This document shows positions 1 through 8,974 of a stretch of 42,733 nt of DNA, piece after piece. A program made the position numbers and the translations under genes. A model generated the notes under the pieces. The model was not told the origin of the DNA and did not search any database. It was given only the letters and a program-made list of their open reading frames with translations. How positions within the stretch are numbered: the stretch's first letter is position 1; the number at the start of each line of letters is the position of its first letter. The DNA is from Stenotrophomonas maltophilia (lineage in GTDB: Bacteria > Pseudomonadota > Gammaproteobacteria > Xanthomonadales > Xanthomonadaceae): contig DJBL01000158.1 of the NCBI GenBank assembly GCA_002435595.1, positions 1 through 42,733 on the forward strand, read 5' to 3'.

Positions 1-761
1 CCGATCTGCCCGCAGGGCCGGCGCACGGCGAGGCCACGGTGGTGCGCTGGGCGATCGGCGGCGCGGCCGGTGCGCTGCTGCTGTACGTGGGCGGCCAGCA
101 ACAGGGCTGGCCGGCACTGGCGATGCTGGTGCCCGCCCTGGCCCTGCTGGCGTTGTGCAGCTGGAAACTGCTGCCGGCCGGCACGCTGCGTCTGCGCCGG
201 GGCCTGCCCAGCGTGATCGCGCTGCGCGGCATCGCCGCGTCGGCATTCTTCGGTTGCGAGGCGTTCCTGCCGTTGCTGCTGCAACGCGAACGCGGCCTGA
301 GCCCGCTGCTGGCCGGGGTGGCCCTGAGCCTGGGTGCGCTGGGCTGGTTCAGTGGGTCGTGGCTGCAGGGCCACCAGCAGCGCGGCTGGTCGCGCCGGCA
401 GCTGCTGCAGTCCGGCGCATTGATGATGTGCGCGGGCATCCTGGTCACCGCGCTGGCGCTGCAGCCCGGCGTGCCACTGTGGCTGGCACTGGCCGGCTGG
501 ACGCTCACCGGCCTGGGCATGGGGCTGATCTACCCGAGCCTGTCGGTGCTGACGCTGTCGCTGTCACCGCCGGAGCAGCAGGGCGCCAACACCTCGGCCC
601 TGCAGTTGAGCGAGGCGCTGGGCGTGGCTACCACGCTGGCCATCTCCGGCTCGCTGTTCGCCCTGTTCCTGCAGGGCGATGTGGTCATGGGCTACCTGCT
701 CACCTACGCCATCATGCTGGTGCTGGCGGTGGTGAGCGTGCTGGTGGCGCGTCGGATCTGA
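1..761 (+). CDS. MFS transporter, C-terminal part (gene starts before the window)
   Basis: The reading frame is open from base 3 to the TGA at 759-761, so only the last ~252 residues of a membrane transporter are present. The visible part has about seven hydrophobic segments separated by short basic loops, including one with QRGWSRRQLLQ, as in major facilitator transporters. The stretch GMGLIYPSLSVLTLSLSP followed by QGANTSALQLSEALG resembles the late helices of multidrug-type MFS exporters. The substrate cannot be read from the sequence. The next gene is on the opposite strand and ends only 9 bp away, so the two converge with no visible terminator between them. The family call is fairly firm and the function is not. 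Confidence 0.8.
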   Translation, partial: DLPAGPAHGEATVVRWAIGGAAGALLLYVGGQQQGWPALAMLVPALALLALCSWKLLPAGTLRLRRGLPSVIALRGIAASAFFGCEAFLPLLLQRERGLSPLLAGVALSLGALGWFSGSWLQGHQQRGWSRRQLLQSGALMMCAGILVTALALQPGVPLWLALAGWTLTGLGMGLIYPSLSVLTLSLSPPEQQGANTSALQLSEALGVATTLAISGSLFALFLQGDVVMGYLLTYAIMLVLAVVSVLVARRI

Positions 762-770
762 GCGCGCCCG

Positions 771-2723
771 TCAGCGCTGCCGCTGGCCCACTTCCTTCAG
801 GTCTTCGCGCAGGATGCGGCGGATCTCCAGTACCGCCTGCGGGGTTTCCTGCACGCTGTGCCCGGAGATGATCACCTTCTCCGATACCGCCCCGTCCAGG
901 TGGGCGCTCCAGTACGGCACCAGGCCATCATCGGACTGCAGCAACGGCACCTCGGGTTTGCGCTGGGCGATGATGGAGTGGTACTTCAGCCCCGGCATGA
1001 TCGGCAGCGCACCGGCGGCCTTGACGAACGGATCGCTGGCCTTGAGGTTGTCGATGCTGTTGGGGATCTGCAGCTTGGTCGGCTGCGCCGACTGCGCCTC
1101 GGCCTGCTGCAGGGTCTGGAACACGTCCTCGAACTTGCCCAGCAGGGTGATCGGCAGGCGCACCAGGCGCCCGATCAGGCGGCCCAGGCGGTTGCCGGCG
1201 ATGTCGGTGCCCTTGTGCGGGGCGGCGATGAAGATGGCGCGCTCCACGTTGGGCTCGGCGTTGAAGTGCAGCAGCGGCCCGAGCTTGGCCTGCACCCGCT
1301 TCAGGCGCTCACCCTTGAGGTCGTAATTGGCCAGCAGATCGTTCCACAGCACATCGCCCGACGAGGTCACCAGCAGGCGCGCCAGCACACCGCCCATGCT
1401 GTGGCCGATGAACACCATATCCTTCGATGCCGGGCTGCTGCCGGTGGGATCGAAGTGCTTGAGGGTGTTGTTGAACGCCTGGTTGATCTCGAACCGGTTC
1501 AACGCGATCGGCGCATTGGTGGGGTAGTAGACCTGCCACACCTGGAACTGGCGGCGCAGTTCGGGGTCGCCCATGATTTCATTGGCCACGTTGACCCAGG
1601 CTTCCGGGCTGCTGCCCAGGCCGTGCAGCATGAAGATGATGCGGCGGTTGGGATCCCACGGCTGCATCAGGTACATGTGCGGCTCGCCGATGCCCTCGCT
1701 GAGCCCGAACAGCGTGCGCAGCGACTGGGTGGCAAAGCCCGACTGCGCCAGCCACATGCCGTAGGCCGCGGTGAAGTTGCCGGCCAGCGGCACCTTTTCC
1801 CCGTGCAGGTCCACGCTTTCGGTGGATTCGGGCGAGTACACGTCGAACAACACCTGGGTGGTGTCCAGCACCTGCTGCAGGGTGTCGCCCTTGAAACGCA
1901 GCAGCGCGGTGGCATTGATCGCCGACATCTCGCTGTATTGCGGAATCTGCACCTTCTCCCCGTCCACCGCGGTCGCCAGCTTGGGCGGGTCCATCATCAC
2001 CACCAGCTCGGCGCCGAAGCCATCGCGGCGGTAGGTGCTGCGCAGGCCGGCAAAGCTCACCGAGGACGCCGAGACCATGCTGGTGGGAATGCTCGACATG
2101 CGCAGCTCGTCGAAGTCCGAGGTGAGCGTCCAGCGCTCGCCGGCCACCGGCGCGTTGTAGTCCTCCCCTTCCAGCGCACTCTCCCGCGCGCGCTTGAACA
2201 CCACCGCCGCGGTCTGCTCGGCCGCGTAGTTGTAGTAATCGCGCACCTGGGTCTGGCGGTCCTCGAAGGCCCGCTCAGACGGCGTGCGACCGCTGAAGAA
2301 CAGGTAGGCGTAGGCGTAGCGCGCCGCCTCCAGCCAGGCGTCCAGCGCCGCATCGCCGAGCGGATGCTTGTCGCGGTCCTTGGGCTTGGGGCTGAGCCCC
2401 AGCGCCGTCTTGACCCACAGCTCGGACAATGCCGACAGGCGCTGTTCCTCGGGCAGCACGCTGGTCTCTTCCAACGTCTTCTGGCAACTCACAACGTCCT
2501 TGGCGCACAGCGCCTCGTCCAGCCCGATCACGCTCAGGGTTTCCTGCGAGGCGGCACTGAGCTTGCCCGAGGTGAGCACGTCGCCGCGCTTGGTGGCCAG
2601 GTAGTCGGTCGGTGCGACCTGCTTCATGGTCACCATCGCGCAGCCACTGGACAGCAGCAACGCCATCACGCCGGCCAGCAGCGGCAGCAGGCGGCGCCGT
2701 ACGCCGGGAGATACAGCCATCAT
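771..2723 (-). CDS. Lipoprotein with C-terminal alpha/beta-hydrolase (esterase/lipase-like) domain
   Basis: 650 residues. The N-terminus is a lipoprotein signal: basic RRR, a hydrophobic run, then LSSGC with the lipidated Cys at ~28, so the protein should be membrane-anchored and face the periplasm. Residues ~30-350 are a long domain I do not recognise. The C-terminal ~290 residues are an alpha/beta hydrolase: HG oxyanion strand at ~367 (FMLHGLGSSPEAW), nucleophile elbow GHSMGG with Ser~442, and plausible Asp and His near DDGLVPYW (~598) and SGHSVQ (~622). The start overlaps the stop of the DUF4105 gene by ATGA, so the two are translationally coupled and probably act together on an envelope substrate. 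The substrate is unknown; lipid, peptide or polyester esterase activity are all possible. Confidence 0.85.
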   Translation of the reverse strand: MMAVSPGVRRRLLPLLAGVMALLLSSGCAMVTMKQVAPTDYLATKRGDVLTSGKLSAASQETLSVIGLDEALCAKDVVSCQKTLEETSVLPEEQRLSALSELWVKTALGLSPKPKDRDKHPLGDAALDAWLEAARYAYAYLFFSGRTPSERAFEDRQTQVRDYYNYAAEQTAAVVFKRARESALEGEDYNAPVAGERWTLTSDFDELRMSSIPTSMVSASSVSFAGLRSTYRRDGFGAELVVMMDPPKLATAVDGEKVQIPQYSEMSAINATALLRFKGDTLQQVLDTTQVLFDVYSPESTESVDLHGEKVPLAGNFTAAYGMWLAQSGFATQSLRTLFGLSEGIGEPHMYLMQPWDPNRRIIFMLHGLGSSPEAWVNVANEIMGDPELRRQFQVWQVYYPTNAPIALNRFEINQAFNNTLKHFDPTGSSPASKDMVFIGHSMGGVLARLLVTSSGDVLWNDLLANYDLKGERLKRVQAKLGPLLHFNAEPNVERAIFIAAPHKGTDIAGNRLGRLIGRLVRLPITLLGKFEDVFQTLQQAEAQSAQPTKLQIPNSIDNLKASDPFVKAAGALPIMPGLKYHSIIAQRKPEVPLLQSDDGLVPYWSAHLDGAVSEKVIISGHSVQETPQAVLEIRRILREDLKEVGQRQR

Positions 2724-3745
2724 GGAACGTTTCCTTGCTCGACGCCGGGCATGCCCTGGCGGATCCGTCGGGAGAAATCAGGGGCATCGCCGGCCGCACG
2801 GGCGCGATCGGTGATGCGGCCGCGGGCCTTGAGTGTGGCGAAATCCACCCCGGGCACCAGCACGCCCAGATCGCGCGCGTACTCGGCGAAATAACCGGAG
2901 ACCAGCAGGCGATAGTCCAGCGGCAGGCCCGGCGCGATCTGCCTGGCAAGCTCGTAGACGATGGTGGTGCAGTTGCTGGTGAGGGTGTTGTAGAACGCCG
3001 GGGCGGCATCAAGCTTGCGCGCCTCGCCCAGGTAGGACGCGAACAGGCCCTTGAGCTGTTCACCGGTCATGCCGTGCAGGCGGTACAGGTACACGTCCTC
3101 GCCGCGCACGTTGCTGCGCACGCGGATGATGTCGGTTTCCTCGGCGGCCACCAGGGTCATCTCGAACTTGCGGAAGAAGCCGCCCAGCGCGGAGAACGAC
3201 TCGCCGCGCTCCTTGCGGATCTCCAGCGAGAACACCAGCTGGCGCCCGTCGGCGAAGCCGAAGGACACCAGGGTGTGGGCAATCATCGGCCCCATCCAGT
3301 AGGACATCACCAGGTCGGCCGAGCGCAGCTGGTCCAAGTCGTAGCTGCGGCGCACCCAGCGCACGTCGTGATCGTCCTCGCTGCGCCAGGTGAAATCGCG
3401 CACGTTGTCCAGCACCACGTGGCGGCCATCGAAGGCCACCACCTTCAGCCGTTGGGCCACGTCGTCGGCCCAGACCCGATCCTGGCGCGGGGTGAGCAGC
3501 AACCACCAGACCCCGCATGCGACCAGGCTGGCCACGTACAGCGCACCGGGCCAGCGCCCGGCGCGCGCCCGCGCCACGGCCACCACGGCGGTCAACGCGA
3601 ACCCGGCCCAGACCACGATCGCCGCCGCGCGAACCCAGCCCGGCCCGGGCAACTGGTAGGCCAGCATGCCGGTGACCCATAGCGCTGCGACCAGCATCAG
3701 CAGCGCCAGCCCCCATCGTCCTGCCTTCTTCACGCGTCGTTCCAT
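2720..3745 (-). CDS. DUF4105 (Lnb N-terminal-type) membrane protein
   Basis: 341 residues. Three hydrophobic segments occupy the first ~85 residues (about 12-30, 38-58 and 68-85), followed by a ~250-residue soluble domain, probably periplasmic. That domain looks like DUF4105: SYWMGPMIAHTLVSFGF with His157, a strand rich in EIRKERGE, and SNCTTIVYELAR with Cys259. The conserved His and Cys suggest a cysteine-hydrolase-like fold, but this is inference. It is the first gene of a two-gene operon, with its stop overlapping the start of the lipoprotein hydrolase. Upstream lies a 113-bp gap to the divergent GFA gene. The family assignment is fairly confident and the biochemical role is unknown. Confidence 0.75.
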   Translation of the reverse strand: MERRVKKAGRWGLALLMLVAALWVTGMLAYQLPGPGWVRAAAIVVWAGFALTAVVAVARARAGRWPGALYVASLVACGVWWLLLTPRQDRVWADDVAQRLKVVAFDGRHVVLDNVRDFTWRSEDDHDVRWVRRSYDLDQLRSADLVMSYWMGPMIAHTLVSFGFADGRQLVFSLEIRKERGESFSALGGFFRKFEMTLVAAEETDIIRVRSNVRGEDVYLYRLHGMTGEQLKGLFASYLGEARKLDAAPAFYNTLTSNCTTIVYELARQIAPGLPLDYRLLVSGYFAEYARDLGVLVPGVDFATLKARGRITDRARAAGDAPDFSRRIRQGMPGVEQGNVP

Positions 3746-3858
3746 CGTTGGTTGGGGCGCTAGTTAGCCATAACCGCCGTGCGCGGGATATGGCCGCCTG
3801 TTCAGCTTGGCGGCGCGGCATACTCTGCCCGACGTCACTTGGCCAGGAGGCCGCTGTC

Positions 3859-4272
3859 ATGCCGGGTTTGAAGTCCATCGGCGGAGTGCCGATCCAGCGC
3901 CATCACCTGGCGCGTTGCCACTGCGGTGCGGTGGTGCTGCGCCTGCACCTGCCCGATGGGGTGCTGTCGCCCCGGCGCTGCGACTGTTCGCTGTGCCGGC
4001 GCAAGGGCGCCATCGTCGGGTCGGCCAAGCTGGCCGACCTGGACGTGATCGAGGGAGCGGACGCGCTGCGCCTGTACCAGTTCAACACGCACGTGGCGCG
4101 GCACTGGTTCTGCGGCACCTGCGGGATCCATACCCACCACCAGCGCCGCTCGTCGCCGGACGAGTACGGATACAACCTGGGCTGCCTTGACGGGATCAAC
4201 CCGTATGCGCTGGGTGAGGTACCGGTCAACGACGGGGTGAACCACCCCGCCGACCGGTTGCCGGCTCAGTGA
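3859..4272 (+). CDS. GFA-family (glutathione-dependent formaldehyde-activating-like) zinc protein
   Basis: 137 residues from the ATG at 3859, chosen because AGGAGG lies at 3845-3850 and the family pattern begins soon after; an upstream in-frame start at 3748 would add 37 residues unlike the family. The zinc-binding pattern of GFA proteins is clear: CHCGAV, then CDCSLC, then FCGTCGIHTHH. GFA proteins are small two-zinc folds. The founding member was proposed to speed glutathione-formaldehyde adduct formation, but most members, including this one, have no proven activity. It is probably cytoplasmic and monocistronic, divergent from the DUF4105 operon. Its 3' end overlaps a possible small gene on the other strand by 7 bp. 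Confidence 0.85.
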   Translation: MPGLKSIGGVPIQRHHLARCHCGAVVLRLHLPDGVLSPRRCDCSLCRRKGAIVGSAKLADLDVIEGADALRLYQFNTHVARHWFCGTCGIHTHHQRRSSPDEYGYNLGCLDGINPYALGEVPVNDGVNHPADRLPAQ

Positions 4273-4442
4273 CCGCGCCGCCGTGGTGGCGGTGCCACTT
4301 TCTGCCACGGCGCCATGCGGGTGCGTCCCGCCCGTAGCGGGCGCTTGAACGCTGCGCGCCGCGGACTGGCCTCGGCCGGCGGTGACGGCGGCGACGCAGC
4401 GGCAACGGGGCGGGCGGGCCAGAGACGGTCGAGCAACCACAT
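4266..4442 (-). CDS. Possible 58-residue small basic protein
   Basis: A minus-strand frame starts with ATG at 4442 and ends at 4266. It begins MWLLDRLWPARP and ends in a proline/arginine-rich tail (PPPRRRGH). A good ribosome site, GGAG with a 7-base spacer, precedes the ATG, which is what distinguishes it from random frames here. It fills the otherwise empty gap between the GFA gene and the RND pump and overlaps the GFA stop codon by 7 bp. I do not recognise the protein. The composition is strongly basic and low in complexity, so it could be a chance frame; the ribosome site is the only positive signal. Confidence 0.35.
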   Translation of the reverse strand: MWLLDRLWPARPVAAASPPSPPAEASPRRAAFKRPLRAGRTRMAPWQKVAPPPRRRGH

Positions 4443-4542
4443 GGCAGATCTCCGTGGGGGACGGACGACCTACGCTACCGACGCCCCGGCATAGGCCAGG
4501 TGAGGCCGGCACGACAACCATGTGACGATCGCCGCGCCGCTG

Positions 4543-7500
4543 CTATGCGACCGGTCGCGCCTTGCCTGCGCGCCGCACCAGCACGAAGAACAGCGGCACC
4601 AGCACGATCGCCAGCAACGTGCCCGACAGCATCCCGCCGATCACGCTCATCCCGATCTCGCGCCGGCTCACCGCGCCGGCCCCGGTGGCCAACGCCAGCG
4701 GAATCACGCCGGCGATGAAGGCCAGCGAGGTCATCACGATCGGCCGCAGCCGCAGCCGTGCGCCCTGCAGCGCCGCGTCCACCGCCGAACTGCCGGCCCG
4801 GTAGCGCGCCTCGGCGAACTCCACGATCAGGATCGCGTTCTTGGCCGACAGCCCGATCGTGGTCAACAGCCCCACCTGGAAGTAGATGTCGTTGACGAAG
4901 CCTGCAGCCGTGGTGGCCAGCACGGTGCCCAGCACGCCCAGCGGAATCACCAGCAGCACGGCCACCGGCACCGTCCAGCTCTCGTAGAGCGCGGCCAGGC
5001 ACAGGAAGATGAAAGCGATCGACGCCGCGTACAGCCACAGCGTCTGGTTGCTCGACAGCTGCTCCTGGTAGGACAACCCGCTCCATTGCAGTTCGAAGCC
5101 GGGCTCGGCGGCCACCAGCGCCTGCATGCGCTGCATCGCCTCGCCGGAACTGCGTCCTTCGGCAGCGCTGCCCTGGATCTCCATTGCCGGCAGGCCGTTG
5201 AAGCGCTGCTGCAGTTGCGGGCCGCGCGCCCAGTGGCTGCTGGCGAAACTGGCGAAGGAGGCCATCTGCCCGTCGCTGCCGCGCACGTACCACTGGCCGA
5301 TGTCGTCGGGCACGCTGCGGTAGGGCTGGTCGCCCTGCAGGTAGACGCGCTTGACCCGGCCACGGTCGAGGAAGTCGTTGACGTAAGTGCCGCCCCAGGC
5401 CGCGGCCAGGGTGCTGTTGATGTCGGCCTGCGCCAGCCCCAGCGCGCTGGCCTGGGCGTGGTCGATGTCCAGGTGCAGCTCGGCCTTGTCGCCCAGCCCG
5501 TTCAGGCGCACCGAGCTGAGCCCGTCGTCCTGGTTGGCCGCGCCCACCACCCGCTGCTGCGCCGCCTGCAGTGCAGCGCGCCCGGCCGCGCTGCTGTCCT
5601 GCAGCCACAGTTCGAAACCGCTGGACTGGCCCAGCCCGCGCACCGCCGGCGGCGCCAGCACGTTCACCTTCGCATCGGCCAGGCCACGGAAGTGCTTGTT
5701 GGCACGCGCGATGATCGCCGCGGCCGTGTTGTCGGCATCGCGCTCGCCCCACGGCTTGAGCGCGAGGAAGCCCTGCCCGGCGTTCTGCCCGGTGCCGGCA
5801 TTGTTGCGCCCCACCACCACGAACGCCGCCTCCAGATTCTGCTGTTCGTTCTGCATGAAGTACTGGCTGATCTGCGCGCCCAGCGCCTCGGTGCGCGCCA
5901 TCGGCGTGCCTTCCGGGGTGGAAAACTGGAACATCACCTGGCCCTGGTCTTCCACCGGCAGAAAGCCGGTGGGCATGCGCGCATACAGGGCCACCATGGC
6001 CACGATCACCAGCAGGTAGAACGCCATCCAGCGCCTGGGCGCGGCGACCACGCCGGCCAGCCGATGCCGGTAAGCGTCCTGGCTGCGCTCCACGCCGCGG
6101 TTGAACCAGGCGAAGAAACGGCCAGGGGGTTTCTGTGCGGCGGACGGTTTGAGCAGCGTGGCGCACAGCGCCGGGGTCAAGGTCAGTGCGACCAGCGCCG
6201 ACAGCGCCATCGCCGAGGCGATGGTGATCGAGAACTGCCGGTAGATGATGCCGGTAGAGCCGCCGAACAGGGCCATCGGCAGGAACACCGCGCCCAGCAC
6301 CACGGTGATGCCGACCAGCGCACCGGTGATCTCGCCCATGGATTTTTCAGTGGCCTCGCGCGGCGGCAGGTGTTCCTCGTGGATGATGCGCTCCACGTTT
6401 TCCACCACCACGATCGCATCGTCCACCAGCAGCCCGATCGCCAGCACCATCGCAAACAGGGTGAGCGTGTTGATGGTGAACCCGGCCACCGCCAGCACCC
6501 CGAACGTGCCCAGCAGCACCACCGGCACGGTGATCGCCGGGATCAGCGTGGCGCGCACGTTCTGCAGGAACAGGAACATCACGATCACCACCAGCACGAT
6601 GGCCTCGATGAGCGTGTGGATCACCCCTTCGATGGAGACCCGCACGAACGGCGTGCTGTCACGCGGGTACGCCACCTGCACGCCAGGTGGGAAGCCCGGG
6701 CGCAGTTTCTCGATGGTGGCGCGTACCGCGTCGGCGGTTTCCAGCGCGTTCGCGCCGGAGGCCAGCGTTACCGAAAAGCCGGCCGCCGGATAGCCGTTGA
6801 GGTAGCTGCTGGTCTGGTAGTTTTCCGCACCGATCTCCACCCGCGCCACATCCTCCAGGTGCACCGCCGCCCCACTGGGCAGGGTGCGCAGGATGATCGC
6901 GCGGAACTGCTCGGGGGTCTGCAGGCGCGACTGCGCGGTGACCGTGGCCGTGAGGCTCTGCGTGGGCGCGGCCGGCAACGCGCCGAGTTCACCGGCAGTC
7001 ACCTGCGTATTCTGCGCTTCGATGGCGCTGCGCACATCGGCGGGCATCAGATTGAAGGCACGCAGCTTGTGCGGGTCCAGCCAGATGCGCATGGCGTACT
7101 GCGCACCAAACACGTTGATCTCGCCCACGCCCGGAATGCGGCTGATCGGGTCCTGTACGTTGCTCACCAGGAAGTCGGACACGTCCACCCGCTCCATGCG
7201 CCGACTGGTGTCATACAGCGACACCACCATCAACGCATCGCCCTGCGACTTGGCCACCGTCACGCCCTGCTGCTGCACTTCCTGCGGCAAGCGGTTGATG
7301 GCCTGGTTGACGCTGTTCTGCACCTGCACCTGGGCGATGTCCGGGTTCGCGCGCTGGTCGAAGGTGACCGTGATCCGCGCCTGGCCCGAGGACGAACTGG
7401 TGGAAGAAAAATACAGCAGGTGGTCGATGCCCTTGATCTGCTGTTCGATCACCTGGGTGACGCTGTCTTCCACGGTCTGCGCCGAGGCCCCGGTGTAGTT

Positions 7501-7644
7501 GGCGGTGATGTTGACCTGCGGTGGGGCGATGTCCGGATACTGCTCCACCGGCAGCTGGGTTACCGCAATCGCGCCCAGCGCCATGATGCAGATCGCCAGC
7601 ACCCAGGCGAATACCGGGCGATGGATGAAAAACCGCGGCAGCAT
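4543..7644 (-). CDS. RND multidrug efflux pump, inner-membrane permease (HAE-1/AcrB type)
   Basis: 1033 residues, normal for AcrB-like pumps. The start MLPRFFIHRPVFAWVLAI is the family's N-terminal helix. TM4 carries the proton-relay pair Asp408-Asp409 in GLLVDDAIVVVENVER, and the partner Lys is in GLSAKNAILIVEFAEA in the last quarter. Two large periplasmic halves separate the helices, as expected for a trimeric drug:proton antiporter. It lies 4 bp after the membrane-fusion gene in one operon, and no outer-membrane factor follows, so it probably borrows a TolC-like channel. The divergent two-component genes upstream match the known SmeYZ/SmeRySy layout of Stenotrophomonas. Orthology to SmeZ is my inference from context, so no symbol is given. 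Confidence 0.95.
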   Translation of the reverse strand: MLPRFFIHRPVFAWVLAICIMALGAIAVTQLPVEQYPDIAPPQVNITANYTGASAQTVEDSVTQVIEQQIKGIDHLLYFSSTSSSSGQARITVTFDQRANPDIAQVQVQNSVNQAINRLPQEVQQQGVTVAKSQGDALMVVSLYDTSRRMERVDVSDFLVSNVQDPISRIPGVGEINVFGAQYAMRIWLDPHKLRAFNLMPADVRSAIEAQNTQVTAGELGALPAAPTQSLTATVTAQSRLQTPEQFRAIILRTLPSGAAVHLEDVARVEIGAENYQTSSYLNGYPAAGFSVTLASGANALETADAVRATIEKLRPGFPPGVQVAYPRDSTPFVRVSIEGVIHTLIEAIVLVVIVMFLFLQNVRATLIPAITVPVVLLGTFGVLAVAGFTINTLTLFAMVLAIGLLVDDAIVVVENVERIIHEEHLPPREATEKSMGEITGALVGITVVLGAVFLPMALFGGSTGIIYRQFSITIASAMALSALVALTLTPALCATLLKPSAAQKPPGRFFAWFNRGVERSQDAYRHRLAGVVAAPRRWMAFYLLVIVAMVALYARMPTGFLPVEDQGQVMFQFSTPEGTPMARTEALGAQISQYFMQNEQQNLEAAFVVVGRNNAGTGQNAGQGFLALKPWGERDADNTAAAIIARANKHFRGLADAKVNVLAPPAVRGLGQSSGFELWLQDSSAAGRAALQAAQQRVVGAANQDDGLSSVRLNGLGDKAELHLDIDHAQASALGLAQADINSTLAAAWGGTYVNDFLDRGRVKRVYLQGDQPYRSVPDDIGQWYVRGSDGQMASFASFASSHWARGPQLQQRFNGLPAMEIQGSAAEGRSSGEAMQRMQALVAAEPGFELQWSGLSYQEQLSSNQTLWLYAASIAFIFLCLAALYESWTVPVAVLLVIPLGVLGTVLATTAAGFVNDIYFQVGLLTTIGLSAKNAILIVEFAEARYRAGSSAVDAALQGARLRLRPIVMTSLAFIAGVIPLALATGAGAVSRREIGMSVIGGMLSGTLLAIVLVPLFFVLVRRAGKARPVA

Positions 7645-7648
7645 GCGC

Positions 7649-8821
7649 TCAGCCCTTCCCGGCGGGGGCGGCGGCAGGCGTCACCCGCACCGGCATGCCG
7701 TCGGCCAGGCCCTGTGCGCCGGCCACCACCACCCGTTCGCCGGCCGCGATGCCATCCAGCACCAGCCATTGGTTGCCCACCGCGCGGGCGGTGCGGAACA
7801 CGCGCAACCGCGCCTTGCCGTCGGCGTCCACCACCCACGCCTGCGCCTCGCCCTTGGGGCTGCGATCCACCGCCGCCTGGGGCACCAGCAGCGCCTGCTG
7901 GCGGATGCCCTGGCCCACCTGGCCGCGTACGTACATGCCCGGCAGCAGCTGGCCGTCCGGATTGGGGAACTGCGCGCGCAGGGTGATGCTGCCGGTGGCC
8001 TGTTCCACATCGATGTCGGCAAATTCCAGCGTGCCCGGCAGCGGGTACTCGGTGCCGTCGGACAGGCGCAGCCGCACCGGCGCAGTACTGGCCTGCACGC
8101 CGCCCTCGGCGATCGCCCGGCGCAGCGCCAGGTATTCGTTGCTGGACTGGGTGATATCCACGTTCATCGGGTCCACCTGCTGGATCCGCGCCAGCGGTTC
8201 GGCCTGGCCGGAGGTGACCAGCGCGCCCGGGGTGAACAGCGCGCGGCCGATGCGGCCGGCGATCGGCGCGGTAACCGTGGCGAAGCCCAGCCGGGTGCGT
8301 GCGGTATCGCGGGCGGCCTGTGCGGCCTGCACCGCCGCGGCCGCCTGCTGACCACTGGCAATGGCGTCGTCCACGTCCTGGCGCGCGGCCAGCTGGTCCT
8401 TGCCCAGCGCCTGCAGCCGCTGCGCGCGCAGGCGCGCGGCCACCGCCGTGGCCTCGGCGGTCTTCAGGTTGGCCTGCGCCTCGTTCAGCGCGGCCTGGTA
8501 CAGCGCCGGTTCGATCTGGAACAACGGTTGCCCGGCCCGCACCATCTGGCCCTGCTCGAACAACCGCGCCACCAGTACCCCGTCCACCTGTGGGCGCACT
8601 TCCGATTCCTGCGAGGCCACGGTGCGCCCCGGCAGCTCCTGCTCCAGTGCCAGCGGTTGGGCCTGCAGGGTCAGCACGCTCACCTCCGGCGCGGCCGGTG
8701 CCGCCTTGGGCGCGTCCTTGCCGCAGCCGCCCAGCAGGCCGGCCACGGCCAGCAGCAGCGCCATCGGGCAGGGTCGGGGCAGCCACGCACGGCGGCGGGC
8801 AGGGCGAAGCAGGTCGATCAT
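7649..8821 (-). CDS. RND efflux membrane-fusion (periplasmic adaptor) lipoprotein
   Basis: 390 residues from ATG 8821. The N-terminus has basic residues, a hydrophobic stretch (MALLLAVAGLLGGC) and a lipobox LLGGC, so it should be an inner-membrane-anchored periplasmic lipoprotein. The order of parts is that of AcrA/MexA proteins: EVSVLTLQAQP, the lipoyl strand EVRPQVDGVLVARLFEQGQMVRAGQPLFQIEP, a helical hairpin rich in A/Q/R, the second lipoyl half ATVTAPIAGRIGRALFTPGALV, and the beta-barrel with GQLLPGMYVRGQV. It links the pump encoded immediately downstream to an outer-membrane channel. The upstream 153-bp divergent region should hold promoters for both this operon and the response regulator. 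The ribosome site is weak. Confidence 0.93.
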   Translation of the reverse strand: MIDLLRPARRRAWLPRPCPMALLLAVAGLLGGCGKDAPKAAPAAPEVSVLTLQAQPLALEQELPGRTVASQESEVRPQVDGVLVARLFEQGQMVRAGQPLFQIEPALYQAALNEAQANLKTAEATAVAARLRAQRLQALGKDQLAARQDVDDAIASGQQAAAAVQAAQAARDTARTRLGFATVTAPIAGRIGRALFTPGALVTSGQAEPLARIQQVDPMNVDITQSSNEYLALRRAIAEGGVQASTAPVRLRLSDGTEYPLPGTLEFADIDVEQATGSITLRAQFPNPDGQLLPGMYVRGQVGQGIRQQALLVPQAAVDRSPKGEAQAWVVDADGKARLRVFRTARAVGNQWLVLDGIAAGERVVVAGAQGLADGMPVRVTPAAAPAGKG

Positions 8822-8900
8822 CGGGGAGCCGGTTCCAGGCGTGGGGGAGCGCTGGGGCCTGAATATAGAAGACCCGGCGCTGCCGGCCTGCGAAAAACGC

Positions 8901-8916
8901 ATGAAACATTTTTCAT
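8901..8916. promoter_or_regulatory. Palindrome in the divergent efflux / two-component promoter region
   Basis: ATGAAA-CATT-TTTCAT, a perfect 6-4-6 inverted repeat, is an AT-rich island in the otherwise GC-rich 153 bp between the adaptor gene (start 8821) and the response regulator (start 8975). Its position about 60-80 bp from both starts suits an operator for the divergent pair. OmpR-type regulators more often bind direct repeats, so which protein binds here is not settled. Confidence 0.4.
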
Positions 8917-8974
8917 TTGCCCTGCCCGCCCACGGTTGCGAGGATGCGCAGGTCCCCGTATCCCACACTGGCCC

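Noticed and set aside
858..2894. 678-codon plus-strand frame over the lipoprotein gene
   Set aside because: Antisense shadow of a gene with a clear lipobox and hydrolase motifs; composition is that of a reversed GC-rich gene.
4522..7986. Very long plus-strand open frame (over 1100 codons) across the RND genes
   Set aside because: It is antisense to two clear efflux genes; such frames arise from strong G/C third-position bias. The translation is rich in His/Arg/Gln with no domain pattern.
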